The position numbers and the translations under genes were made by a program. From positions 1,073,070-1,137,069 of the forward strand of contig NW_020194667.1 of NCBI RefSeq assembly GCF_002865645.1: a DNA stretch of 64,000 bases, given 5' to 3'. The stretch's first letter is position 1. Every line of letters begins with the position of its first letter. The notes beneath the pieces are model-generated. The model searched no databases, was not told the DNA's origin, and saw only the letters and a program-made list of their open reading frames with translations. This DNA is from Hyaloscypha bicolor E. Taxonomy: Eukaryota > Ascomycota > Leotiomycetes > Helotiales > Hyaloscyphaceae. This document shows, in pieces, positions 44,990 through 58,102 of the stretch.

Positions 44990-46893
44990 TATTTATTATA
45001 TAATAGAAGTTTTAAGCTAGATATTAAATTATAAATACTTTAAATACCTGAAATAGTTCTAGTACTATTAATATCTATAAATTATTTCTAAATTCAAATA
45101 TTCTCGTTTAATATAAAAGAAATATTAATTAATCTAGTAATTAAGATAAACTATATAAGCTAATAGCTATTAATAGAGAGAACTATATATTAGCTCTATT
45201 ATATAATAATATTACTTTCTATTTAACCTTTATAAAGCCCTTTTATATAAAGAATATTAAGGTTATTACTAATAGCCCCGAATCTAATAATAAGGCTAAA
45301 AGTAATATAAATATAATTTCTTCTATTATTCTTGCTATTTTACTAAAATATAATAGAGAATACTTTTATAAAACCCCGGATATTATAGTATTTCTATAAA
45401 ATAATAAATTATATAAGAATTCCTATTAAGTTAAAGTTACTAGCTTTCTAGAAAAAAATATATTTAAGATTATTTCTAGATCTCAGATATTAAAGGAAAT
45501 ATATATTTTTAATTCCCGGTTTATTAATAAGATTAAAAATAAGAATATAAAAAAAGAACTTAAGAAGTTAAGACTAGTTATTTAAGTCTATAATAATAAT
45601 AAGAAATATATAGTATTAATATATTAGCTAGAGAATTATTTTTAGTATTATTATTATAATAATAAATATTACGGAATTATATTTATATAATATCTTATAA
45701 GCTTATATTTAATTAATAATCTTATTTAATTATAATTTCTATATTAATTTACTTTATAAGCTTACTAGAAAGCTAAATCTAAATAATAATTCTATTCTAA
45801 AAATTATAAAACTATTATATAATATACTAGAAGCTAGGAACTATTAGTTTAAAACTTACTATTTCTATTATATTAATAAGCTTTTTATAAAATAGTCGAC
45901 TTATAATTCTTGCCTCTTTTATTATAAGTAATTCTTTAGAATTATTAGCTTTTAAACTAATAATATCTTATTTATTAAAACTAATAATTTTATAAAAGTA
46001 AAGTAACTAAAGCTTTATAAGACTAAGTTCTTAGCTAAGAAATATAAATCTCTTATTTTTAATTATAATCTCAAGTTTAATAAAGGTATTATTTATATAA
46101 ATACTACTAGAATTACTTTTATATAAAAATACTAGTATAAAAACCTCTAAACTATTTCTATAAAAAATATTACTATTATAAATAATAGAAGTACTATTTA
46201 TTAAAATCTCCTTATTAAAAACTAATATATTACCTAATATACTAAAGAAATATATATTATATTAGTTTATTAACCAGAAGCTTTATATAATCTATTAATT
46301 ATTATTTAAGTTATTAAATTCTCGGAAACTAATATAAAAGTACTTAATAAGTATATTTAATAATAAATTAAGAATATTACTAGAGAACTAAAATTCATAA
46401 AGCTAGTAAAGAAGTTCTTATATTTAATTATTTTTATAAATACTTTATTTATAAATAATAGAGATTTCTTTTTCTAAATTAAATATATTCTAGTTCTCTA
46501 TTAAATATAAAAAAGTTACTAGAAGTATTCTAGCTTTAGAACTTTATAATATGGCTTATAGTTTTAATATAGGCGCTTTAGTTAAACCTATAATTAATAA
46601 AATACTAGAAATAGAATTATTATTAGTTATTTATATGAATTCGAAATTATTATATAAATGCCTTATTAAATTAGATACTATTTAAGAGAAATATCTAATA
46701 ATTAATATAATATACTTTTACTAGATATATAAATAATAAAAGATTATAGAAATTAAGTAAATTAAAAGAGAATTAAATCTTACTAATTCTATAACGAAAT
46801 TAAAGCTATTAAATGCCTTTAAGTATCTTATTAATATAAATATTATATAATTAGATATAAAGAAATAGGTTAAATATAAATAGAGTAAGAAAT
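44990..46893 (+). pseudogene. Ty1/copia reverse transcriptase-RNase H (copy K1)
   Basis: The plus strand reads through the copia RT. I-F-N-S-R-F-I-N-K-I-K lies at about 45510-45545 (family: R-I-F-N-S-R-F-V-D-E-I-K). A K-P-L-Y-x-x-P-E-A-x-x-x-W-like block is at about 45800-45845. S-T-Y-N-S-C-L-F-Y is at about 45897-45923. The catalytic block follows at 45955-45966, where T-D-D reads T-N-N. RNase H follows with R-V-T-R-S-x-L-A-L-E-L-Y (about 46510-46550), C/Y-T/M-N-S-K-x-L-Y (about 46635-46665) and the T-T-Q-E-K-like segment. Coding ends near 46893, just before the LTR. All damage is of RIP type. Confidence 0.8.
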
Positions 46894-46900
46894 AAATATA

Positions 46901-47525
46901 TGAGATAAAAGAATATATATAGAAATTCCCTTAGTATCTAGTATCTAGATATCTAATATCTAATATCTAAGTATTTAATATTAGGCCGGATTAGGAAATT
47001 AAGTACCTAAATATCTAAATATCTAGTACTAGACCGGATTAGGAAATATAAATATATAAGATAAGAGAATATTATAGAAAGAAAAGTTATATATAAAAAA
47101 CTATAGCTTTTAATATATAACTAAAACCTTAAAAGTAATATAGATATATAAAGTATTTGAGAAATCTAGTACTAGGCCGAATTAGAGAATTTATATATAA
47201 TTAGAAAAAAGTACTATTTTTTATTTTTTGTACTTTTTAGAAAAGTTCTAGTATTAGTATAACTATAATTACTAATAATTATATAATATAGTTATATAAT
47301 ATAGAAATAGCTAGAAATAATAAGATATAAGTAATAATTATATAATTTTATATTATATTAATAACTCTATTAGTAGCTAGTTCTTATTGAACTTAGTAGA
47401 TTTAGGAATTATATATTAATATTATAATATTATAATTCTTATTTCTAAATAATAACTTTACTAATTTATATAAATAGTATTTTATAATTATATAATAGTA
47501 TTATATATTTCTAGTAAACTAATAA
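46901..47525 (+). repeat. copia LTR (3' LTR of K1)
   Basis: It begins tgagata just after the RNase H end and finishes near ctagtaaactaat. It aligns in inverted orientation with 48851-49341 and 58103-58594. It is about 130 bases longer because of a local expansion at 46930-47070 in which a ctagtactaggccggattag-like motif occurs three times in all (two extra). TG...TA termini fit TG...CA after RIP. Confidence 0.7.
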
Positions 47526-48850
47526 TAAGAATTTATTTAAGAAAAAAAACTAATAAAAGATATCTAGAATAATAATAAAAACTAATAAAATTAGAAATAG
47601 TTTCTATAAAAAAATATAATTAATTAATAAGAAATATTAAATAGTAATTATAGAATAATTATTATTATAAGAAATATTATTATATTTCTATAATTATATA
47701 CTAATATAAACTAGAATATTTATTTTTCTTATAACTAAAAAAGTATTTCCTTAATACTAAATATTATAAAATATATATAACTATAATTATTATTATATAG
47801 AAAAATATTATATAATTTATTATTATTATTATTATTATATTTCTTATATTAATTAAAGGTATTTCGTTATTATAACTAATATATTACCGAGTTTATAAAA
47901 AGCTAAAAAAGAATAATACTTTTACTAATAAGAATTTTAAAAACTTCTTTAATATTATTAGTAATTCTAAAAACTATTTAAGAATTCAGATATTACTAGA
48001 CAAGTATCTAAAAGAATAAAATATTCTTATAATATATATTAAAAAGATATATAAGTTTATTTTTAAAGTAGCTAAATTAATATATAATAAAGAAAATAAT
48101 AATAATAATATCTTTATTTTAATTAAATACTATTCTAGTAAATTACTAAAAAAAAATTAATAAATAAAAGCTATATTTTATTTCTTTTAAGAATCCCGAA
48201 AAAATAAATATAATTAGAATATAAATAAGAATATTAATAATAATTAAAGATTCTAAAAACTATTCTTAAACTAAAAAAGCCAAGTCTAATAGAAATAGCT
48301 ATATATTATAAAGAAATAATTCGAGCTAATATAAATATAATTCTTTTTATAATTATATTATTTAATAATATAAAACTATTAATTAAGATTATTTAAAATA
48401 AATATAATTTAAAAGAAAATAATATTAATAATATTACTATAAGAGTTAAAAAGGCTTATTAGTTAAATATTATTAATTATATAATAAGAATTTTTTATAG
48501 TAATAATATTAAAGTTCTTTCTATTTATAATTTTTTATTCTTTATTCTTAATAATATTAAAATAATAATTTAAAATCCTATAAAATAAAGTAATAGAAAA
48601 TAAAGAAAAATAAACTTTATAATATAATATTTTACTTTTTTTTAATTTTTTTTCTTTATTTTATTTTTCTTTATTTTCTTTATTTTCTTTTATATTTATA
48701 TATAAAAATTTTTTTATAGTAAATATCTATTATATTATTTAATATAGCTAGCTAATATAACTACTTTTTATAATTAGTTTCTATTTATAAAAGTTATAAA
48801 TTAATTAAGGTTTTATTATAATAAAAAGTAATTAAATTAAAACCTAAATA
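47526..48850. other. AT-rich block, unassigned
   Basis: Among the most AT-rich stretches of the window, with long ata/taa runs (47815-47845, 48640-48700). A coding-like texture on the plus strand at about 48230-48580 (open for long spans, Asn/Ile/Lys-rich) could be a relic, but no motif is recognisable. Confidence 0.5.
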
Positions 48851-49341
48851 TTAGTTTATTAATAATATATAATACTATTATATAGGCGTAAAAATACTAG
48901 TTATATTAGTTAATAAAGTTATTATTATTTAGAAATAATAATTATAGTATTATAATATTAATATATAATCTCTAAATTTATTAAGCCTAAAAGAATCTAG
49001 TTTATTAATCGAGTTATTAATAAGATATAAGGTTATATAACTATATCTCATATCTTATATTTTATTATTTATATTCTATTACTTATATTCTATATTTCGT
49101 ATCCCGTAATTATATATATAATTCTTAAAGAAATAACTATACTAATACTAGAAACTTTCTAAAAAACGCGAAAAATAATATCTTTCTCTAATTATATATA
49201 AATTCCCTAATCCGGCCTAGTACTAGATTTTCCCAAATACTTTATATATCTATATTACTTTTAAGATTTTAGTTATATACTAAAAGCTATAGCCTTTTAT
49301 ATATAACTTCTTTTCTTATAATATTCTTTTATTCTATATAT
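48851..49341 (-). repeat. copia LTR (3' LTR of K2)
   Basis: Inverted relative to the K1 LTR and parallel to the K3 LTR at 58103-58594. The shared core includes taatccggcctagta near 49215. The outer end is at ttagtttatt (48851) and the inner end adjoins the RNase H coding end of K2. Confidence 0.7.
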
Positions 49342-49582
49342 CTATTTTCTATTCTATTTATACTCGACCTATTTCTCTATATTTAATTATATAATATTTA
49401 TATTAATTAGATATTTAAGGATATTTATTAGCTTTAATTTTATTATAAAATTAGTAGAATTTAATTCTCTCTTAATTTATTTAACTTCTATAATCTCTTA
49501 TTATTTATATATTTAATAAAGATATATTATATTAATTATTAGATACTTTTCTCGAGTAATTTCTAATTTAATAAGGTATTTA

Positions 49583-50260
49583 CTTAGTCACGTGCCTAGG
49601 AGAGATAAAATCGGATTTAAATATAGTTCAAATATGATTTAAATTAAGCTTATAATTTAAAACTAATTTAATATTAATTTAAACTCGATTTGAAATCGAT
49701 TTAAGATTAGATAATTTAAGTTCTTAAATTCGATTTTAAGTTTAAGCTAGCTTATAACTATTTTAATGTTTTATAAGTAATTTGAAAAATGATTTAGCGG
49801 TTAATAAGTGATTTGAAAAATGTCACGTGACTTACATATATTATTCCTTTCTCTTTAATTTATCTTTCTAATTAAATCCTATTACTTAAATTTTGCTAGA
49901 GTACTAATAATTTAATAAGCCACGCTAGCGTCTTATAACCCTTAAAATCACGTGATTTAGCATAACATATATATAAAGGCGCTATAATATATAAAGATAA
50001 AGATATATATTAATTAACTTAATAAAAATAAAAACTAGATTTTTTTAGGATTTTTAAATAAAAGTTTTAAATCTAGTTTAAATCTAGTTTAAACTATTAA
50101 GCCAATACCTGTTTTATTATAATAAAATAGGTTGAAATTAAATCTAAGATTGATTTAAACCGGTTTAAAATCAGGACTTAAACCTAGCTTAAAAATATCT
50201 TAAGCTTAATTTAAAATAGTTTCAAATTGGTTTAAAATATTATAAGAAAGTAGTAAAGTA
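49583..50260. mobile_element. MITE-like element inserted in copia K2
   Basis: K3 lacks this 678-base segment: its sequence catttatataataac is continuous, while K2 is split at that point. The ends are imperfect inverted repeats. Left: cttagtcacg..., then gatttaaattaagctta near 49639-49655. Right: taagcttaatttaaaat near 50203-50219, ending ...gtagtaaag. A TA is present on both sides, as for Tc1/mariner-type targets. No coding capacity. The interior repeats gatttaaa / tttgaaat motifs many times and holds two cacgtga sites. Terminal repeats are imperfect, so superfamily is open. Confidence 0.55.
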
Positions 50261-51471
50261 TATAATAACTTCGAATTCATATAAATTACTAGTAATAGTT
50301 TTATTTCTAGTACTTTATTAATTATAGATTTAACTAAAGCACTTATATTAAAGCTATAAGCCATATTATAGAGTTCTGAAACTAAAATACTTCTAGTAAC
50401 TCTCTTATATTTAGTAAAGAACTAGTAAATAATATTAGTATATCTAGTTCTATTTACTAGAACTAGAATATATTTAATTTAAATAAAGAAATCTCTATTA
50501 TTTATAAATAAAGTATTTATAAAAATAATTAAATATAAGAACTTCTTTACTAGCTTTATAAATCTCAGTTCTCTAATAGTATTTTTAATTTACTATTAAA
50601 TATATTTATTAAATGCCTTTAAATTAGTTTCCGAGAGGTTAATAACTTAAGTAATAATTAATAAGTTATATAAAGCTTCTAGTTAATAGACTAATATAAT
50701 ATATATTTCTCTAGTATATTAGGTAATATATTAGTTCTCAATAAAAAGACCTTAATAAATAGTACTTTTATTACTTATAATAATAGTATTTTTTATAAAA
50801 ATAATTCGGAGGTTTTTATACTAGTATTTTTATTTATATAAGAATAATTCTAGTAATATTCATATAAATAATATCTTTATTAAACTTGAGATTATAATTA
50901 ATAATAAGGTATTTATATTTTTTAGCTAAGAATTTAGTTTCTTAAAGCTTTAGTTACTTCGTTTTTATAAAATTATTAGTTTTAATAAATAGGATATTAT
51001 TAGTTTAAAGGCTAATAATTCTAAAGAATTATTTATTATAAAGAAAATAAGAGTTATAAGTTAACTATTTTATAGAAAGCTCGTTAATATAATAGGAATA
51101 ATAAGTTTTAAACTAGTAGTTTCTAGTTTCTAGTATACTATATAATAGTTTTATAACTTTTAGAACCGAATTATTATTTAGATTTAGCTTTCTAGTAAGC
51201 TTATAAGATAAATTAATATAAAAATTATAATTAAGTAAGATTATTAATTAGATATAAGCTTGCGAGATATTATATAAATATAGTTTTATAATATTTATTA
51301 TTATAGTAATAATACTAAGAATAATTCTCTAGCTAATATATTAAATAGTAAATAATTATATTAATATTATATATTTCTTACTATTATTATAAGCTTAGAT
51401 AACTAGTCTTAATTTCTTAAACTTTCTTTTTATATTCTTATTCTTAATCTTATTAATAAACTAGAAGTTAA

Positions 51472-51483
51472 AAATATATACCT
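51472..51483. repeat. target-site duplication of LINE E, left copy
   Basis: aaatatatacct adjoins the oligo-T end of LINE E and recurs at 57491-57502. Copy K1 shows the matching uninterrupted copia sequence near 45500-45515. Confidence 0.85.
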
Positions 51484-51712
51484 TTTTTTTCCTTTTTTTT
51501 CTTCTTTTAACGTGCTTTATTAGTTTAGAACTATATACTACGGCTAGCTAAGCTAGCGTGAGTCTCAGTAGCTTATATATAGGCCCAAATTCCAATATAA
51601 GTAGTAAATAGTTAGGGACATATCCCTGAAATAAAAACTTAAGGAAATAAAGAAAAAATAAGTATAAATCGTAATTCCTCTCCTATTTCCTATTTCTCTT
51701 TTCCCTTTTTCC

Positions 51713-54700
51713 CTATTCCCCTTCTTCTATTTCCTCTCCTATTTCCTCCCCTATTTCCTCCCCTATTTCCTCCCCTATTTCCTCCCCTATTTCCTCTCTT
51801 ATTTCCTCTCCTATTTCCTCTCCTATTTCCTCTCTTATTTCCACTTCTTCCACTTCTATACTTTGCTTAATATACCATTTTCTTGTATATATACTAGTTT
51901 CTTTTAAGAATACTAGTATATTTAATATCCCAATTTCCGTATATAATAGTAGTTATAGGTTAAAAGCACTAGCTTCCAAGCTCTCTTTAAATAGACTAAA
52001 TAGTCTAAGTTATTCCTCTCTATATAGTATATAGTATAAAAGGAGGTGTTTTGTATTCTCAGTCTTTCCGCATTTGCATTTGTTATTAGATATTATATTT
52101 AGCCTGTATAAATAAGACTTTAAATATCCGTAGCCTAGCTTTAGCTAGAAGAAAGTACTAGCTAGGGGCCTAAAAGTTTCTAAAGGTAGGTTTATCTTTC
52201 TGAATACTTTCTACGGATATATATTACTATATGATTCTAGCTGGGTTTTTGGTTTAGTATAAGATTCTAAAAGTAGTCTATACTCTAGTTTCTTAACTTT
52301 ATTAATTTTAATCCCTAGGAAAGCAAAGGAGGTTTTTACTAATTCAGGTTCTAATATAGGAGAAGTAGTGCCTAGCTTAGCTAGTTCGTCTGCTTCTTTA
52401 TTCCCTATTATATCTATATGCCCTAGAACCCAGATTAGTTCTATATTAGCTCCTTTAGCTTTAAGGATCTTAGTAGCTAGTATAGCTCTAATCTATTAAC
52501 TTTGTCCTGGCTTATTAGAAGAAGTTTTTAATCTTAGTAAACTAGCTTGGTTATCTATAAAGATATTAAAAAGCTCCCCTCTCTTTGCTTTACTACTAGT
52601 ATACTCAATAGCTCTAGTAACGCCTTCTAGTTCTCTATTATAGACTATAGTACTAGCTTCTATATTCTGGCTTTCTCTATATTTAGCTACGACCGGAATA
52701 TAAGAAGTTTCATAACTATAAACTACAAGCCCTAGGCCTACTCCAAGTCCTTTTTTAGTTTAAGATCCATCTATATATATAGATAATATAGAGCTATTAT
52801 TATATAAAGTTTTTAGATAGAAGTTATATAATATAGTAGTCTCTTTCTTTAGCTCTTTTAATATAGTAATTTTATAAGGTACTTTTCTATCCCAAGGGGC
52901 AAAATAAAAGTATTTTATAGTCTCTAGATCTTTAGGGTCTATTAGATTACTAATAGAGTCTACTATAGTTTCTACTTGAGACTTTTTGGCTATGCGATTT
53001 CGCTTTAGATTAGTATTTAGACTATAAATAGAATCTATATTAGATTCTACTAGTTCTAAATTACGGGATCTTTAAAAGAACTTCTCAAACTCTAGTCTAA
53101 TAGGGTATTTTAGACTTAGTTTAAGGATACGGAAGGTATAATAACATTAACTATGGTTTAGCCTTATAATAGGTGAAACTAAAGCTAATTTAACCTCTAT
53201 AGGAATAATAGAAGCAGTTTTGAATACTCCTAGGGTTTTCCTTAGGGCTAGGTTTTAAATCGCCTATAAAGGCCGAATTTGAGCTTTGTTTTCAGTTTTC
53301 TACTATAGTATAAAACCATAGTCTATTATACTAGTAATACAGGCTAAGTATAGCTATCTAATTACAAAAGGAGATAAACTATATAATATATTTATAAGTC
53401 TCTATATCCTATAAAAGGCTTGTTTTGCTTTGGAAGCCCTATAGGCTATATATTTCTTAAATCTGAGATTTTTATTAAAATAGATCCCTAGCTATTTAAC
53501 TACTTTACTAGGGGAAACTAGTTTCCTATTAGGTAGTTTTAGACTAGGCTTATTTTTGGAATTATTAAAATAAATAAGCTCTGTTTTATTTATATTAAAG
53601 CTAATAGTATTCTTTTTCCCTAAATAAACTATATTCTTTACTTCTCTTTCTAGAGTCTTAATATTTTTCTTTAGACTTTTAGAAGTAGTAGTAAGGGATA
53701 TATTATCTAAATAGGATCTGAATTTAATATTTACTAACTTAAATAAGTCTCGGATATAGATAAGGAATAATATAGGAGATATAAGACTATCTTATGAAAT
53801 ACTAGTAAGTATAGACCTAAATACTTTAATACTATTATTAAAAGCTAGTTATAATACTCGGTTATCTAGGAATAATAATACCTAGAGAATAAGGCTAGTA
53901 GGTAATAGTAAACTAATTATAATCTATAATAGCCTATTCTTGGATACGTAATTAAAGGCGCCTTTAATATTTAGGAAAAGAGTACTAGTTTTCAGCTTAT
54001 AGAACTTATTTAATTCTATTTTATTTTATAATAGTAAAGCAGTATTAATAGCTGACTTATAGAGCCTACCTCCTATTTGGGAGTAGTATAATAGGTTACT
54101 AGTCTCGGCTAAATAACTAAGTTATCTAGCTAGTATTCTTTTAGAAACCTTTCCTAAGTAATTAAGTAAGGAAATAACTCGATATGCTTTAGATAAGAAA
54201 TAGTTTAGTTTCCCTAATTTCTTTAGAATAAAGCTAGTAGCTTGTTTCCAGACTTTAGAATAATATCCCTTATTAATAAATAAGGAATATAGCCTATAAA
54301 AGATGTCTAGAGAAGCTCTATAAGTATGAACTATAATCTCTTAAGTAACTAAGTCTGGTTCTGGGGTTTTCCCCTTTATCTTAGAAATATAGGCTTATTC
54401 TAGCTCTATTTTAGATAAAATAGGCCAGTCCTATTTTGAGCTAGGCCTATAGTTTATTAAACTGGTAGGCTTAGTAATAGGAGGTAGTAGGAAAAGTATA
54501 ATTCTAAAAATATTATACTTCTCTTAAAAAGTCAATTTAAGCTTATTAGAGTTACTATCTAAGATACTAGAGATAGATTAATATATAGTATCTTTAGTAT
54601 ATTTCATAGCTTTAAAAATTGACTAGGAGTCTTTATTCTCTAAGAACTTATTCTAATATACTAGCTTAGTATTCTTAATAGTATTAAAATAGGTGTTTTT

Positions 54701-55729
54701 TGCATTTTGGAGTTCTTATTTATAGAGAGTATACCCTAAAGCTTTAGACTTACGGCTATAGTATAGTATTAATTTACGTAAGGTCTTTAAGTTCTTATTT
54801 TACTAGGGTTTAGAATACGGACTAATAATAGATTTTAGAATACTATTACTAGCTACTTCTACTATTCTATTAGTAAAGCCTTCTACTAATAGGTCTAGTT
54901 TATGGTTTCCAGGTATACTAGTAAGTAGAAAAGGCATATTCTCAAGGCTATTAATAAGGTAGCTTGTAAATTTAGCCCAGTTTGCTTTCTTAGTATTAAA
55001 TCTAACTGGATTAGAACTAGAGCTATAAGTTGACTTACTAATAGTAAATAGAATCCCGAAGTAATTAGAACCTAAGTCTAGTAGTACTTACTAGTCTTTA
55101 ATCTTAGTTACTATTTTACTAGTAGTAAAACTTAAGTCTAATACGAAAGAAATAGATATATTAGATCTATAGAAGGTATCTTTCCCTGGTTTATTTAATA
55201 GCCTTAGAGAATAGTTCTCTATATAGCTAATTAAATAAACTATATAACTGCTTTGAGGTTTAAGGGAATCCTACTAAGGATAATATATATTAAAATCACC
55301 TAGTAATAGAGAGCTATTATAGAAAGTAGTAGGTAAAATGTCCTCTTTTAATATAGTTAATATACTATTAGGGTCTTCTGGGTAAATTATATTATAGAAA
55401 TTAATTAGCTGCATTTTTAGTATACCCAGACTTAAGTTTATAATTAAGTAATCAGGATTACTTAGTGAGTTTGAGGCTAGACTAGCTTGCAGTTTGCAAG
55501 CTATATAAAATAGGATTCTAGGCCTCAGGGTACTATAATTCGGGAGTATTTGGAAATAGCTAGAGTATATAATAGAATAATATTCCCGATTATTATTCCC
55601 TGCTATTACTTAAGGCTCCTGAATTACTAGGACTTTAATATCCAGTTCTATAGCTATTTATAAGACGTTTTTAGTAGTAGAGCTATTATGATTTATATTA
55701 ACTTATAGTACTTTAATATAACTACTCAT
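51713..55729 (-). pseudogene. LINE E ORF2: AP-endonuclease, RT, RNase H
   Basis: ATG at 55727-55729 overlaps the ORF1 stop; the terminal stop is at 51713-51715. The 4,017 bases are a whole number of codons, somewhat longer than LINE C, partly because the C-terminal repeat tract is longer. Domain order is as in LINE C: endonuclease (about 55640-54780, including the G-D-F-N site near 55290), RT (about 54390-53230, Y-L-D-N near 53700-53711), RNase H (about 52840-52370), Cys/His segment, repeat tail. Many TAA/TAG codons of RIP type interrupt it. Confidence 0.85.
51716..51845 (-). repeat. 12-bp tandem repeat tract, LINE E
   Basis: About ten units of cctatttcctcc/ctct type encoding the acidic C-terminal tail of ORF2. 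Confidence 0.8.
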
Positions 55730-57350
55730 TAATAGTAATAGTAGGAATTATAGTAGTAGTAGCTTTTTTAATTACTAAGTAAACCTTATATAGCTTAGAA
55801 CTAGCTAAGTAAGTAGTACTTAAGTAATTAGAGTATTTAGTAATTATATAAGGGCATTTTTTACTCTTCTTTTTATAGATAGAGCAAAAATAGTTCTCAG
55901 TTATATAACCCTTACTATATAGTAAATACTTAGGTTCCTTTTTATAAATAGAATCTAAGTACCCGTATCCTATATACCTAGTATACTATATAGTACTAGA
56001 AATAGTATGGTATTTTACTACTTTAGCAGAGATCCCGGCTATAAAGAGTCTATTTTTAATAGCTCTATTAGCTTGAATCTCGGTAGGGAATACTACTACT
56101 ACTAAACCGGCTCGCTAAAGGCCTGAATCTCTTTTCTCCTTAGAAGTAGCCTAATAGGGCTGGCTAATAGGCTCTAGTCCCTTATTAAAGGTCTTGATTT
56201 CTTCTAGGACTAAGTCTATTTCTTCGGGTATATTAAACTTACGAATTAATAAACCGTAGATAATAACTTTATACTAAGGTTCTTTTTTTTATATACTTAT
56301 AACTAAGGGAAGTACTCTCTTTATAATAGCTTGATTTTGAACCAGAAAGTCAGAGTTAAATTCGGGAGTAGTATTAACTATAATATTATCCTTTAAAGAA
56401 AGAGAGACTATAGAGATTACTAGTCCCTTGATTCCCTTAGAGCGGAAAGCAGTATTAAGCGAATTACGAGTAGAAATAGCAGAGAACAAGCTAGCCTGCT
56501 TTATATAAGCTAGTAGAAAGGTGCTTTTCCTAGAGAGGGCCATAGATTTCGAGCTAGTATTACGAGTACTAGAACTACTAGTATTACGGGTACTAAGTAG
56601 GTTATTAGTATTACGAGTACTACTACTACTAGTAAGTATACTAGGGCCTTTTCTTCTCTAATTTTTGGACTTAGTATATAATACTATAGTCTAGTCCTTT
56701 TCCGAGTAAGATTATGGTTCTTAAGTAGCGATTTTAGCCCAAGTAGGCTTTTCGGAGGTAGTTTTAGCTTGAGTATCTAGTTTGGCTTAAGTTCTTGACT
56801 AAATTTCGATCCGTTTAGTGGCATTTTCGAGATTCGCTACCTGGGAGGCTAGTAAGGTACTAGTATAGCGGATACGGCCAAATTTAGTATATTCTCTAAA
56901 GATTTCTACTAAATCTAGTAGTCAAGATTACTAGTCATATAACGGAGTAATAGTAATAGCTTTGACTATTAAGTCCCGGGCTTAACGAATTAGTAATTTA
57001 GCTTTATTCGAAGCTTGATTCTAATATTAGTAGTGGTTTCCGTAGTTTTGGTATTCCTTATTAATATTACTATTAATATTGCTCAAGCTAGGGCTATGCT
57101 TTAGCCCGTTCTGGAGGCGGCTCAGTCAAGCCGTACTAGCTGAATTAGGCTAAGGAAAAGGGGCTGCGAGTTCGTCTAAAGAGATAGGATTTATAGCTAA
57201 ATCGAATGCGAATTGAGCTCCCTGGCTGAACCGAGCTAGTAGGGAGCTAGTGGGTAGGTCTGGCTATTTGCTAGGGCCCTCTAGAAGCTCTCCGAGCTCT
57301 TGAAAGTCGATAGGAGGGGGGCTAGAGCCCGGGGGGTCAGGGGGGGCCAT
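55722..57350 (-). pseudogene. LINE E ORF1: Gag-like zinc-knuckle protein
   Basis: ATG at 57348-57350 (same Pro-rich start as LINE C), stop at 55722-55724: 1,629 bases, a whole number of codons, so no net frameshift. A long open internal piece at 56289-56543 covers the central domain (T-P-E-F-N-S-D-F-L-V-Q-N-Q). The zinc-knuckle region (about 55850-56000) has lost several Cys to Tyr. Other stops are RIP-type. Confidence 0.83.
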
Positions 57351-57490
57351 TTAGCCTGTTCTAGCTCTACTTATAGTAGGTTCTAGAGCCTGGGGCCAAA
57401 GGGCTAAGGTATATTGAGTGAGTTCTGAAAGTGGGTGAAGTGTGGGTATAAAAGTAAGGGGAGTAAAAAAACCGGAAAAAAGTTGGCTGT

Positions 57491-58102
57491 AAATATATAC
57501 CTCTTTTAATATCTGAGATCTAGAATAACCTTAAATATATTCTTTTCTAGGAAGCTAATAACTTTAACTTAATAGAAGTTCTTATATAGGTTATTATTTT
57601 ATAGAAATACTATAATATCCGGGTTCTTATAAAGGCATCCTTTATTATACTTTAGTAAATAGCAGGAATAGTAAAAGAAATTATACTTATATTACTTTTA
57701 GCCTTATTATAAAGTTCAGAAATAAGTTTAGGTTCGGGGCTATTAGTAATAACCTTAATATTTCCTATATAAAAGAGCTTTATAAAAATTAAATAAAAGA
57801 TAGTATTATTATATAATAAAGCTAATATATAGTTCTCTCTATTAATGGCTACTAGCTTATATAGCCTATCCTAATTACTAGGTTAACTAGTATTTCCTTT
57901 ATATTATATAAAAATATTCGAATTTAAGAAAAGTTTATAAATATTAGTAGTATTAGAACTATTTCGAGTATTTAAGGCATTTATAATCTGGTATCTAGCT
58001 TAAAGCTTCTAAATTTCTATTATTATCTTCTTAAGTATTACTAATTACTATAATATAATTAATAATAAAATATTATATTTAGTTATTTAAAATAAAGTAT
58101 TA
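57491..58102 (-). pseudogene. copia RT N-terminal portion (copy K2, beyond LINE E)
   Basis: Continuation of K2 on the minus strand after LINE E. It aligns with K1 at about 45000-45510 (for example tagccccgaa near 57740 and aagctttaagctagata-type sequence near 58000). It ends abruptly at the K3 LTR, so Gag, protease and integrase of K2 are missing. Confidence 0.7.

Larger units (their letters stand above)
49342..51483 (-). pseudogene. copia RNase H and RT (copy K2), split by a MITE-like insert
   Basis: Minus-strand RNase H C-terminus at 49342-49582. After the insert at 49583-50260, RNase H and RT continue to 51483, where LINE E interrupts. Conserved pieces match K1 and K3: the R-V-T-R-S-x-L block at about 50390-50410, and the catalytic T-N-N (for T-D-D) at about 50985-50996. 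The RT N-terminus continues at 57491. Dense RIP stops. Sequence is similar to K3 over the whole shared part but more eroded. Confidence 0.75.
51484..57490 (-). mobile_element. Tad1-like LINE E, full length
   Basis: A complete 6.0 kb minus-strand LINE inside copia K2, with a 12-bp target-site duplication. Oligo-T at 51484-51510, AATAAA complement near 51517, ORF2, ORF1, and the 5' UTR ending ...aaaaaagttg at 57485, followed by five extra bases (gctgt). RIP damage is intermediate between LINE C and LINE A. Confidence 0.93.
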
